Assembly (NCBI GenBank): GCA_020201295.1
Contig: JAIVHA010000194.1
Location: 1-6,984, forward strand
DNA length: 6,984 bases
Source: Lysobacteraceae bacterium
GTDB lineage: Bacteria; Pseudomonadota; Gammaproteobacteria; DSM-19610
Direction of reading: 5' to 3'
Shown: positions 1 through 5,601 of the stretch, one piece after another
Position numbering within the stretch: position 1 is the first letter of the stretch
Layout of the letters: each line of letters begins with the position of its first letter
Notes under the pieces: model-generated
The model's input: the letters and a program-made list of their open reading frames with translations, nothing else
What the model was told of the DNA's origin: nothing
The model's database searches: none
Translations under genes and position numbers: made by a program

Positions 1-2
1 GT

Positions 3-1316
3 GCGGCCTCCTTCCAGCGCACCCCGCAGTGGGAGCGGCTGCAGGCCGGGCTGCGGGAAGCGGGTATGGAATGGCAGCTCGCCCGGGTGGACGGCGAACC
101 CTCGCCGGAACGGGTGGATGCGCTGGTGGCGGAATTCCGCCCCGCCAACCACGACCTGGTCATCGGCATTGGCGGCGGCAGTGTGCTGGATGCCGCCAAG
201 GCCATCGCCGGACTGTTGCGGGTACCCCATTCGGTCATGGATTTCCTCGAGGGCGTGGGACCGGAACTGCCCTACCCGGGTCCAGCCCTGCCCTTCATCG
301 CCGTACCCACCACCGCCGGCACCGGCAGCGAGGCGACCAAGAACGCGGTGCTCAGCCGTACCGGCGCCGATGGCTTCAAGAAATCCTTTCGTGATGAACA
401 GCTGGTGCCGCAACTGGCCCTGGTGGACCCGGACCTGCTCGCGGGCTGCCCATCGGGCCTGATTGCCGCCAATGGCATGGACGCCCTGACCCAGCTGCTG
501 GAATCCTATGTCTCCCTGCGTGCCAACCCCTTCACCGATGCCCTGGCCTGGAGCGGCCTGGAGGCGGTACGAGACAGCCTGCTGGACTGGCACGCGGACC
601 CGCAGGGCAATGGGGCGGCACGCAGCGGCATGGCCTACGGCGCCCTGCTGTCGGGCATCACCCTGGCCCAGGTGGGCCTGGGCTCGGTGCATGGCCTGGC
701 CGCGCCGCTGGGGGCCTTTTTTCCCATCCCCCATGGCGTGGTGTGCGGCACCCTGGTGGCGGCCGCCACGCGCATGAACCTCGACGCCCTGCACGCACGC
801 GCGCCGGAGCATCCGGCCCTGACCAAGTATGCCCGCCTCGGTGAGCTGTTCTGCCAACGCAGTTTCTCGATGGAAACCGTGGCCCAGGAAGCCCTGGTGG
901 AGCGGCTGGAAGACTGGACCCGCCGCCTGCTGCTGCCCCGCCTCGGCGAGTATGGCATCGACGTCGGCGACCTGAACCACATCGCCACCCACAGCCGTGG
1001 CACCACCTGGACTGGCAGACCAGCGATTGCCGCGAATACCACACCGGCATCCTGGCCTGGCTGGAAGAAGCGGGCCTGCCCAACGCGCGGCCACCCCTGG
1101 CCCTGGACGTGCGCCGCAATGCCTGGCCCACGCAGGAGTTTGACGGCGTGTTCAGTGCCAATACCGTACACATCATGGGGTGGGAGGAAGTGGAAGCCAT
1201 GTTCGCGGGCATCGACCGGGTGCTGGCGGCACAGGGCCGATTCTGTCTCTATGGTCCCTTCAACTACCAGGGACGCTACACCAGCGACAGCAACGAACGC
1301 TTCGACCAGTGGCTGA
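3..1316 (+). CDS. Iron-containing alcohol dehydrogenase, N-terminus off window, C-terminus replaced by out-of-frame sequence
   Basis: This is a group III (iron-dependent) alcohol dehydrogenase, an NAD(P)H-linked cytoplasmic enzyme that interconverts alcohols and aldehydes; the substrate cannot be told. The open frame already runs at base 3, so the start and about 30-35 residues lie upstream. Visible marks are the nucleotide-binding GIGGGS loop (165-182), PTTAGTGSE (about 306-332), the metal Asp in GMDALTQ (Asp 480-482), and the two metal His of VHGLA (690-692) and PHG (732-734). The usual third metal His of ALTH is Gln here (492-494), which I recall as common in one branch of the family. Family similarity ends at SRG (about 1001). 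The usual last 25-30 residues, with an SMxxNP-like motif, are missing. The frame then reads about 105 unrelated residues, which are DUF938 sequence in the wrong frame, to a stop at 1314-1316. The product may be inactive. The family call is sure; the state of the gene is uncertain. Confidence 0.85.
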   Translation, partial: AASFQRTPQWERLQAGLREAGMEWQLARVDGEPSPERVDALVAEFRPANHDLVIGIGGGSVLDAAKAIAGLLRVPHSVMDFLEGVGPELPYPGPALPFIAVPTTAGTGSEATKNAVLSRTGADGFKKSFRDEQLVPQLALVDPDLLAGCPSGLIAANGMDALTQLLESYVSLRANPFTDALAWSGLEAVRDSLLDWHADPQGNGAARSGMAYGALLSGITLAQVGLGSVHGLAAPLGAFFPIPHGVVCGTLVAAATRMNLDALHARAPEHPALTKYARLGELFCQRSFSMETVAQEALVERLEDWTRRLLLPRLGEYGIDVGDLNHIATHSRGTTWTGRPAIAANTTPASWPGWKKRACPTRGHPWPWTCAAMPGPRRSLTACSVPIPYTSWGGRKWKPCSRASTGCWRHRADSVSMVPSTTRDATPATATNASTSG

Positions 1317-1453
1317 AGGCGCGGGACCCGCGCAGTGGGATACGAAATTTCGAAGACCTGGATGCCCTGGCGCGAGCGGCCGGCATGCGTCTGTTGCGGG
1401 ACCATGCCATGCCCGCCAACAATCGCACCCTGGTCTGGGAAAAGGACGGCTGA
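1001..1453 (+). pseudogene. DUF938 SAM-dependent methyltransferase-like protein, 5'-truncated remnant
   Basis: In the frame beginning at base 1001 the translation is a clean DUF938 C-terminal part of about 150 residues: HLDWQTSD, ILAWLEEAGLPNARPPLALDV, FDGVFSANTVHIMGWEEVEA, GRFCLYGPFNYQGRYTSDSN and a final MPANNRTLVW before TGA at 1451-1453. Family members are about 200 residues. The missing 50-60 N-terminal residues would carry the glycine-rich SAM-binding motif I, so the remnant should lack activity. The first in-frame start is a GTG at 1109, inside the conserved region and without a good ribosome binding site, so it is not a natural start. Upstream sequence is alcohol dehydrogenase in another frame. 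The real substrate of DUF938 proteins is not known to me. I read this as a broken gene made by the junction at about 1000, or as half of an assembly chimera. Confidence 0.8.
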
Positions 1454-1492
1454 CACCCGCGCAAGCGAATGTCAGCCGCAGAAGACAACCGT

Positions 1493-1654
1493 CTATTCTT
1501 CCAGCTGCCGGACGAACCAGGGCTGCAGCGCCAGGGCGACGCCCAGTGCCAGCAGATAATCCCGGTAGGCGGCCAGGCCGCTGAAATCCATACCGGCCAG
1601 GCCATTGAGGCTGACCCAGCCCACTGCAACGATGGCAACAATCCACTTGAACAT
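1493..1654 (-). CDS. Small predicted membrane protein, 53 residues, unknown function
   Basis: This short gene encodes MFKWIVAIVAVGWVSLNGLA at its N-terminus and ends in QPWFVRQLEE. I do not recognise the family. The first 20 residues are strongly hydrophobic and a second hydrophobic stretch lies at residues 33-43 (LLALGVALALQ), so the product is probably a one- or two-pass inner-membrane peptide. The ATG at 1652-1654 is chosen over an upstream extension to 1753 because a good Shine-Dalgarno (AGGGAG, 1662-1667) sits 7 nt before it, and because the extension is polar and of low complexity. It lies downstream of iscR on the same strand but beyond a probable terminator, so it is likely transcribed separately. 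The alternative is a chance open frame; the ribosome binding site and hydrophobic pattern argue against that. Confidence 0.6.
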   Translation of the reverse strand: MFKWIVAIVAVGWVSLNGLAGMDFSGLAAYRDYLLALGVALALQPWFVRQLEE

Positions 1655-1717
1655 GACACTTCTCCCTGACTTCCGATTTCGACGCTTGCAGTCTGACCGG
1701 GCAGAAGACAAATTTCC

Positions 1718-1734
1718 GTGACGCATTTCGTCAC
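1718..1734. repeat. Short inverted repeat GTGACG-CATTT-CGTCAC upstream of the small membrane protein gene
   Basis: Two perfect 6-bp arms (1718-1723 and 1729-1734) are separated by 5 bp. The repeat lies 63 bp upstream of the small-gene ATG on the minus strand. Its symmetry and position suit an operator for a dimeric regulator, or a small hairpin in the leader. I cannot assign a regulator and no clear promoter hexamers flank it. Confidence 0.3.
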
Positions 1735-1784
1735 CCGGGTAAAACCAGGTCACATTTTTGGAAAATCAGGGGGTTCTAAACGCG

Positions 1785-1806
1785 AAAATGGACCCTGAGG
1801 GTCCAT
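1785..1806 (-). terminator. Probable Rho-independent terminator of iscR
   Basis: Read on the minus strand, ATGGACCC and GGGTCCAT form a perfect 8-bp stem with a TCA loop, followed by TTT and then CGCG. It begins 65 nt after the iscR stop codon. The GC-rich stem and T run in the right orientation support termination of iscR transcripts. The T run is short, so termination may be partial and the hairpin could instead be a processing site. Confidence 0.5.
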
Positions 1807-1870
1807 CCGTGATGCCGTTCACAATTCCGCCACCGGGTGCGGTGCCACGACCCTGTCGCTGCTGCCCAGC

Positions 1871-2356
1871 CTATTCGTCGGCCCAGGCCATGGTGTTGCC
1901 GTCCGAACGCGCAGGCACCCGACGGCCATCCTGGCGTTCGATGATCTCCTGGATTGCCGGCCGGCTGAGGAAATCTTCCAGGGAGATACTATCCAGGAAA
2001 TCGTAAATGCGCTTGCTCAGCCCCATCCACAGTTCGTGGGTCAGGCAGCGCTCACCCTTTTGGCAGTTTTCCTCGCCACTGCACATGGTCGCGTCCACCT
2101 TTTCATCCACGGCGCAGATGATCTGCGCGATGGAGATGTCACTTCTCGGCTTGGCAAGCCGATACCCGCCACCAGGACCACGCACACCCTTCACCAGACC
2201 ATTCTTGCGCAACTTGGCAAACAACTGCTCGAGGTAGGACAGGGAAATATCCTGACAATTGGAGATGTCCGCCAGGGTAACCGGACCTTTGCGGTCATGG
2301 ATGGCAAGATCCATCATGGCGGTGACGGCATACCGGCCTTTGGTGGAAAGTCGCAT
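1871..2356 (-). CDS. iscR: Fe-S cluster-sensing Rrf2-family transcription regulator IscR
   Basis: The product has 161 residues, almost the length of E. coli IscR (162), and starts MRLSTKGRYAVTAMMDLAI. It binds a [2Fe-2S] cluster and, in that form, represses Fe-S biogenesis genes; the apo form binds a second class of sites. The winged helix-turn-helix occupies about residues 1-75, with SYLEQLFAKLRKNGLV as the recognition region and the wing GVRGPGGGYRL. Cluster ligands are Cys92, Cys98, Cys104 and His107, identical in number and spacing to E. coli IscR. Glu43, which in E. coli discriminates type 1 from type 2 sites, is present. A GAGG Shine-Dalgarno (2364-2367) lies 7 nt before the ATG. Upstream is a near-consensus type 1 IscR site, so autoregulation is expected. 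Oddly, no iscS, iscU or other isc gene follows; a terminator and a small membrane protein gene do. The call is secure from the ligands plus the operator. Confidence 0.95.
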   Translation of the reverse strand: MRLSTKGRYAVTAMMDLAIHDRKGPVTLADISNCQDISLSYLEQLFAKLRKNGLVKGVRGPGGGYRLAKPRSDISIAQIICAVDEKVDATMCSGEENCQKGERCLTHELWMGLSKRIYDFLDSISLEDFLSRPAIQEIIERQDGRRVPARSDGNTMAWADE

Positions 2357-2417
2357 ATTGGAGCCTCACTGGCTGGGCGGGGAAAGCAGGCGTCATCCCC
2401 TGTCGCGCTGGTGTCCA

Positions 2418-2446
2418 GTGATACAGTAGCCGAGTAAATCAGTCAA
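2418..2446 (-). promoter_or_regulatory. iscR promoter, sigma-70 type
   Basis: On the minus strand TTGACT (2441-2446) and TATCAC (2418-2423) are separated by 17 bp. The -35 is strong and the -10 weak (four of six bases). The predicted transcription start near 2411 would give a leader of about 55 nt before the iscR ATG. The -35 is embedded in the IscR operator, so repressor binding should exclude RNA polymerase. Confidence 0.6.
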
Positions 2447-2450
2447 GTAT
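2426..2450 (-). promoter_or_regulatory. Type 1 IscR operator overlapping the iscR -35
   Basis: Read on the minus strand from 2450 to 2426 the site is ATACTTGACT, then GATTTA, then CTCGGCTAC. Against the type 1 IscR consensus as I recall it (ATASYYGACT, RWWWYA, GTCRRSTAT) it matches 23 of 25 positions; the exceptions are C for G at position 17 and C for T at position 25. The site covers the -35 and the front of the spacer, the arrangement of autorepressed iscR promoters. [2Fe-2S]-IscR should bind here and repress iscR when cluster supply is sufficient. Confidence 0.85.
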
Positions 2451-2494
2451 TATGGCAGGACTTGAGGGGGAATCCCGCCGCGAGACGAACACCT

Positions 2495-3013
2495 TCAGGA
2501 CCCGGTGTTGGAGGGCTCCGGTACGCTACCGCACACAGCGGCCCAGACTTCCCCGGAGAGGGGCGGCAGGAAGGCATGGCCCTGGCGCAGGGAATAGGCC
2601 AGCCATTTCTGCAGGAAACGGTTGAATTGCCACTTGCGATCCAGGGAGGTATCGCCACGGAAGCGATCAAAGTCCCGGTTCCGCACGCCACGCCGCCGGC
2701 CACAGGCGATCACCTCCGCCAGCTGGGCATCATGGTAGATGCGGATCTGGATTTCCGGGGCCGGAAAGCGTCCCTCCCCGTCCTCGAAGTAATAGGTGAG
2801 ATTGAGGGTAGTGGTGTACTTGCAGCGCTCGAGGATACACAGGTGCAGGTCCAGGGCGCCCGGCAGGGAGGAGCAGGCCTGTGCCGGCACGGCCTCCAGG
2901 TCGGGGATCATGCGCCGCAACTGCATATAGTTGCGTTCATACAGGTCCATGAGTCCCGGAAAACTGCGGGGCTCGGCACTGCTGACGACATGTCTCTGTT
3001 TCTGTCCGATCAT
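2495..3013 (-). CDS. DUF1249 family protein, YqiB-like
   Basis: The 172-residue product matches the DUF1249 family, of which E. coli YqiB (about 140 residues) is the known member. Conserved blocks are LMDLYERNYMQLRRMIP (residues 21-37), KYTTTLNLTYYF (65-76), RIYHDAQLAEV (91-101) and WQFNRFLQKWLAYSL (128-142). It is soluble, with no signal or membrane segment, and its biochemical role is unknown. In E. coli the gene sits next to cpdA; here its neighbours are divergent pgm and downstream iscR on the same strand, 138 bp away with a separate promoter. The ATG at 3011-3013 is chosen because conservation begins at about residue 18. An open extension to 3088 has no family similarity. No Shine-Dalgarno precedes this ATG, and a -10-like TATGAT lies only 6 nt upstream, so the mRNA may be leaderless. 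The last 20 or so residues extend past the usual family end. Confidence 0.88.
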   Translation of the reverse strand: MIGQKQRHVVSSAEPRSFPGLMDLYERNYMQLRRMIPDLEAVPAQACSSLPGALDLHLCILERCKYTTTLNLTYYFEDGEGRFPAPEIQIRIYHDAQLAEVIACGRRRGVRNRDFDRFRGDTSLDRKWQFNRFLQKWLAYSLRQGHAFLPPLSGEVWAAVCGSVPEPSNTGS

Positions 3014-3019
3014 GGTCGC

Positions 3020-3025
3020 ATCATA
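3020..3025 (-). promoter_or_regulatory. Candidate -10 element for a leaderless DUF1249 transcript
   Basis: TATGAT on the minus strand matches the sigma-70 -10 consensus in five of six positions and ends 6 nt before the ATG at 3011-3013. Transcription would then start at or next to the A of the start codon. No clear -35 is seen 16-18 bp upstream. The missing Shine-Dalgarno fits, but the assignment is tentative. Confidence 0.3.
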
Positions 3026-3040
3026 CCACGGTAAAATGGA

Positions 3041-3070
3041 TTGACAGGGTAAAACCAGAGGCTGCATATG
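3041..3070 (+). promoter_or_regulatory. Candidate pgm promoter
   Basis: A perfect -35 hexamer TTGACA (3041-3046) is followed after 18 bp by CATATG (3065-3070), a modest -10. The -10 lies inside the perfect palindrome at 3061-3074. It would give a leader of about 100 nt before the pgm ATG. A second -10-like TACAAT at 3084-3089 has no good -35 partner. The assignment is tentative. Confidence 0.35.
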
Positions 3071-3074
3071 CAGC
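3061..3074. repeat. 14-bp perfect palindrome GCTGCATATGCAGC in the pgm/DUF1249 spacer
   Basis: GCTGCATATGCAGC equals its own reverse complement over all 14 bases. It lies in the 162-bp spacer between the divergent DUF1249 and pgm genes and overlaps the candidate pgm -10. Position and symmetry suit a repressor operator; no regulator can be named. Confidence 0.45.
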
Positions 3075-3175
3075 ACAATGGCGTACAATGATAGCGTCCT
3101 TTCGTGTCAATACTTGACGCCAGGCACGCCCAAAAAGACCAGACCGGTAACGAAATTGCAAGGTTGATTTTTCCC

Positions 3176-4810
3176 ATGTCCGTACTACACATCCTGACTG
3201 AGCCCTTCCCCGACCAGAAGCCCGGCACTTCCGGCCTGCGCAAGAAGGTAACCATCTTCCAGCAGCCCCATTACCTTGCGAATTTCGTGCAGAGCATCTT
3301 CGACAGCCTGCAGGGCTTCGAGGGCCAGACCCTGGTAGTGGGTGGTGATGGCCGCTACTACAATCGCGAGGCCATCCAGATTATTTTGAAGATGGCCGCC
3401 GCCAACGGCTTTGGCCGGGTGCTGGTGGGCCGGGACGGCATCCTGTCCACGCCGGCCGCCTCCTGTGTCATCCGCAAACACGGCGCCTTCGGCGGCATCA
3501 TCCTGTCCGCCAGCCACAACCCGGCCGGGCCGAAGGGTGACTTCGGTATCAAGTACAACATCGGCAACGGCGGCCCGGCCCCGGAGACCGTTACCGGCGC
3601 GATCCACGAGCACAGCCTGCGTATCCGTGAATACCGGGTGCTGGATGCGGCGGATATCGATCTGACGCGGGAAGCGATTCATTCCCTGGGCGGGATGCAG
3701 GTGGAGGTGTTCGATCCCGTGACCGACTATGCCGCGCTGATGGAATCCCTGTTCGATTTCGAAGCCATCGGTTCCCTGTTGCGTTCCCGGGACTTTCGCA
3801 TGCGCTTCGATGCCATGCATGCCGTCAACGGCCCCTATGCCCGGGCCATCCTCGAACAGCGCCTGGGGGCACCGGCGGGCACGGTGATGAACGCACAACC
3901 GCTGGAGGATTTCGGCGGCGGCCATCCCGATCCCAATCTCACCTATGCCGATACATTGGTACGCGAGATGTACAGCGAAGATGCCCCCCGGTTCGGCGCC
4001 GCTTCCGACGGCGACGGTGACCGCAACATGATCCTCGGGGATCATTTCTTCGTCACGCCCAGCGACAGCCTGGCGGTACTCGCCGCCAACGCCACCCTGG
4101 TGCCAGGCTACCGGCAGGGCCTCAAGGGCATTGCCCGCTCCATGCCCACCAGCCAGGCCGCCGACCGCGTGGCGGCCGCCCTTGGTATTACCTGCCATGA
4201 AACCCCCACCGGCTGGAAATTCTTCGGCAACCTGCTCGACGCCGGCCTGGCCACCCTGTGCGGCGAGGAAAGCTTCGGTACCGGTTCCGATCATGTGCGC
4301 GAGAAAGATGGCCTGTGGACCGTCCTGTTCTGGCTCAATCTGCTGGCGGTACGCCAGCAGTCGGTAGCGGATATCGTGCGGGATCACTGGGCCCGATATG
4401 GCCGCAACTACTACTCCCGTCATGACTACGAAGGCCTGGACCTGACATCCGCTGACGCCTTGATGTCGGCTTTACGCACGACCATGGCCAGCCTGCCAGA
4501 CAAGGTCTTCGGTGATTACCGCGTGAAGTATAGTGATGACTTCCAGTACACCGATCCGGTCGACGGCAGCCTCAGCACCGGTCAGGGCATCCGCATCGCG
4601 TTCACGGACGGCTCGCGCATCGTCTACCGCCTGTCCGGCACCGGCACCGAGGGTGCCACACTGCGCGTCTACATCGAGCGCTACGAGGCGCTTCCCGAAC
4701 ATCAACAGCAGGATGCCCAGGATGCGCTGGCCGACCTGATCCGCATCGCCGACGAGATCGCCGGCATCCGGCGCCACACCGGTCGCGAGCGACCGACGGT
4801 GATCACCTGA
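3176..4810 (+). CDS. pgm: Alpha-D-glucose phosphoglucomutase, PGM1-type
   Basis: This enzyme interconverts glucose-1-phosphate and glucose-6-phosphate in the cytoplasm, feeding glycogen, UDP-glucose and surface-polysaccharide synthesis or sugar breakdown. The 544-residue product has the length and order of the eukaryote-like PGM1/Agrobacterium class rather than the E. coli Pgm class. It opens with QKPGTSGLRKKV (14-25). The phosphoserine loop SASHNP (111-116, catalytic Ser113) follows, then the Mg2+ loop DGDGDR (278-283), the sugar-binding loop GEESFGTGSDH (363-373), and the phosphate-binding RLSGTGTEGATLRVYIE (485-501). All catalytic elements are intact. The ATG at 3176 fits the family N-terminus; the in-frame extension to a GTG at 3104 has no similarity. 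The Shine-Dalgarno is weak (AAGG, 3160-3163, 12 nt away). The gene stands alone, with no glg gene on either side, so the pathway it mainly serves is not shown by context. Confidence 0.96.
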   Translation: MSVLHILTEPFPDQKPGTSGLRKKVTIFQQPHYLANFVQSIFDSLQGFEGQTLVVGGDGRYYNREAIQIILKMAAANGFGRVLVGRDGILSTPAASCVIRKHGAFGGIILSASHNPAGPKGDFGIKYNIGNGGPAPETVTGAIHEHSLRIREYRVLDAADIDLTREAIHSLGGMQVEVFDPVTDYAALMESLFDFEAIGSLLRSRDFRMRFDAMHAVNGPYARAILEQRLGAPAGTVMNAQPLEDFGGGHPDPNLTYADTLVREMYSEDAPRFGAASDGDGDRNMILGDHFFVTPSDSLAVLAANATLVPGYRQGLKGIARSMPTSQAADRVAAALGITCHETPTGWKFFGNLLDAGLATLCGEESFGTGSDHVREKDGLWTVLFWLNLLAVRQQSVADIVRDHWARYGRNYYSRHDYEGLDLTSADALMSALRTTMASLPDKVFGDYRVKYSDDFQYTDPVDGSLSTGQGIRIAFTDGSRIVYRLSGTGTEGATLRVYIERYEALPEHQQQDAQDALADLIRIADEIAGIRRHTGRERPTVIT

Positions 4811-4847
4811 ACAGCATATCGAATACTGCACAGAATGACCTTTCTCG

Positions 4848-4925
4848 CCGCAAAGGCGCAAAGTACGCAAAGAAAAACTTCGGTTAATACCGTATTTTCG
4901 TCATTTCACTTTGCGCACTTTGCGG
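4848..4925. repeat. Inverted CGCAAAG heptamer array after pgm
   Basis: Three copies of CGCAAAG lie in the left arm (4849-4855, 4857-4863, 4866-4872) and two inverted copies, CTTTGCG, in the right arm (4909-4915, 4918-4924). CCGCAAAG at 4848-4855 pairs with CTTTGCGG at 4918-4925. Between the arms is a small hairpin, CGGT-TAAT-ACCG (4881-4892). The whole 78-bp block can fold into one stem and fills most of the 185-bp pgm-DUF4202 spacer. From memory, CGCAAAG-type repeats occur between genes in many unrelated environmental bacteria. There is no coding capacity and no long T run, so a classic terminator is not shown. Confidence 0.75.
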
Positions 4926-4995
4926 TTTGCATCAATCGACGGTATTTTTCACACAAACCAACCACACCGAATAATTCCCCCACAGGAGACATACC

Positions 4996-5601
4996 ATGCC
5001 CCAGCAGGATGAACGGTTCCAGAAAGCCGTGGCCCTGATCGATGCCGCCAACCAGGAGGATCCCAACCAGGAGACCGCCGACGGCAAGGCCTGGCCCAAG
5101 GAACTGCTCTACTCCCATCGCATGGCCGATATGCTGGAACGCTATGCACCGGAAGCGGACGATGCCATGAAGCTGGCGATCCGCGCCCAGCATATCCAGC
5201 GCTGGAAATCCGCGCGCAGCGACTATCCCATGACCCGTGAGGGCTACCTGAAGTGGCGCACCGACCTGTACAAGTTCCATGCCGAAAGCGCCGGCGCCCT
5301 GCTCGCCGAGGCGGGTTACGGGGATGAGGACATCGAGCGAGTGAAACAGGCAGTGGGCAAAAAGGCCATCAAGCGCAACCCGGACACCCAGTTGCTGGAG
5401 GATGTCACCGACCTGGTGTTCATCGAACACTACATGCTGGCATTCGCAAGCAAGCATCCCGAGTACGACGAAGAGAAGTGGCTGGATATCATTCGCAAGA
5501 CCTGGAAGAAAATGTCCGAGCGTGCCCACCAGTTCGCCCTTTCGGGTGGTATCAAGCTGCCCGAACCACTGCTACCCCTGATCCAGAAGGCCGTTGCCTA
5601 G
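4996..5601 (+). CDS. DUF4202 family protein
   Basis: The 201-residue soluble protein matches DUF4202 throughout. Conserved blocks are LLYSHRMADMLERYAP (37-52), AIRAQHIQRWKSARSDYPM (61-79), GYLKWRTDLYKFHAESAG (83-100), LEDVTDLVFIEHY (134-146) and DIIRKTWKKMSERA (164-177). No biochemical role is established that I know of. His41, His66, His95 and Glu135-Asp136 are spaced as metal ligands could be in an all-helical HD-like fold; that is inference. A strong Shine-Dalgarno AGGAG (4984-4988) lies 7 nt before the ATG. The stop codon TAG (5599-5601) belongs to the CTAG that flanks the repetitive element at 5602-5792, so the element abuts the gene without changing the protein. The kelch-like gene converges from the other side. 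Confidence 0.88.
   Translation: MPQQDERFQKAVALIDAANQEDPNQETADGKAWPKELLYSHRMADMLERYAPEADDAMKLAIRAQHIQRWKSARSDYPMTREGYLKWRTDLYKFHAESAGALLAEAGYGDEDIERVKQAVGKKAIKRNPDTQLLEDVTDLVFIEHYMLAFASKHPEYDEEKWLDIIRKTWKKMSERAHQFALSGGIKLPEPLLPLIQKAVA
5598..5601. repeat. Left CTAG direct repeat (probable target-site duplication)
   Basis: CTAG directly precedes the left terminal inverted repeat. Its last three bases are the TAG stop of the DUF4202 gene. The identical CTAG at 5793-5796 follows the right end. Because CTAG is its own reverse complement, it could also be counted as part of the inverted repeat. Confidence 0.65.

Noticed and set aside
492..494. His-to-Gln change at a metal-binding position of the alcohol dehydrogenase as a sign of inactivation
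   Set aside because: The ALTQ form with a following LLE/LIE is, as far as I recall, normal in a branch of this family, so by itself it does not show decay.
635..1456. A 273-codon minus-strand open frame across the ADH/DUF938 junction
   Set aside because: It is antisense to two recognisable protein families and shows no motif of its own.
1469..1669. A 66-codon plus-strand open frame opposite the small membrane protein
   Set aside because: It lacks a ribosome binding site and its sequence is polar and low in character, whereas the opposite strand has a good Shine-Dalgarno and a hydrophobic product.
2462..3034. A 190-codon plus-strand open frame opposite DUF1249
   Set aside because: It is the antisense shadow of a well-matched DUF1249 gene.
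3104..3175. An N-terminal extension of phosphoglucomutase starting at GTG 3104
   Set aside because: The 24 extra residues have no family counterpart. The ATG at 3176 gives the usual N-terminus and length.
3185..4423. A 412-codon open frame on the minus strand opposite pgm
   Set aside because: It lies wholly antisense to a phosphoglucomutase with all catalytic motifs intact. Its His/Gly/Ala/Val-rich composition is typical of a shadow frame in GC-rich DNA.
4848..4925. CRISPR array suggested by repeated CGCAAAG units
   Set aside because: The repeats are 7 bp, spaced 1-2 bp apart and inverted between the arms. There are no 25-40 bp repeats, unique spacers or cas genes.
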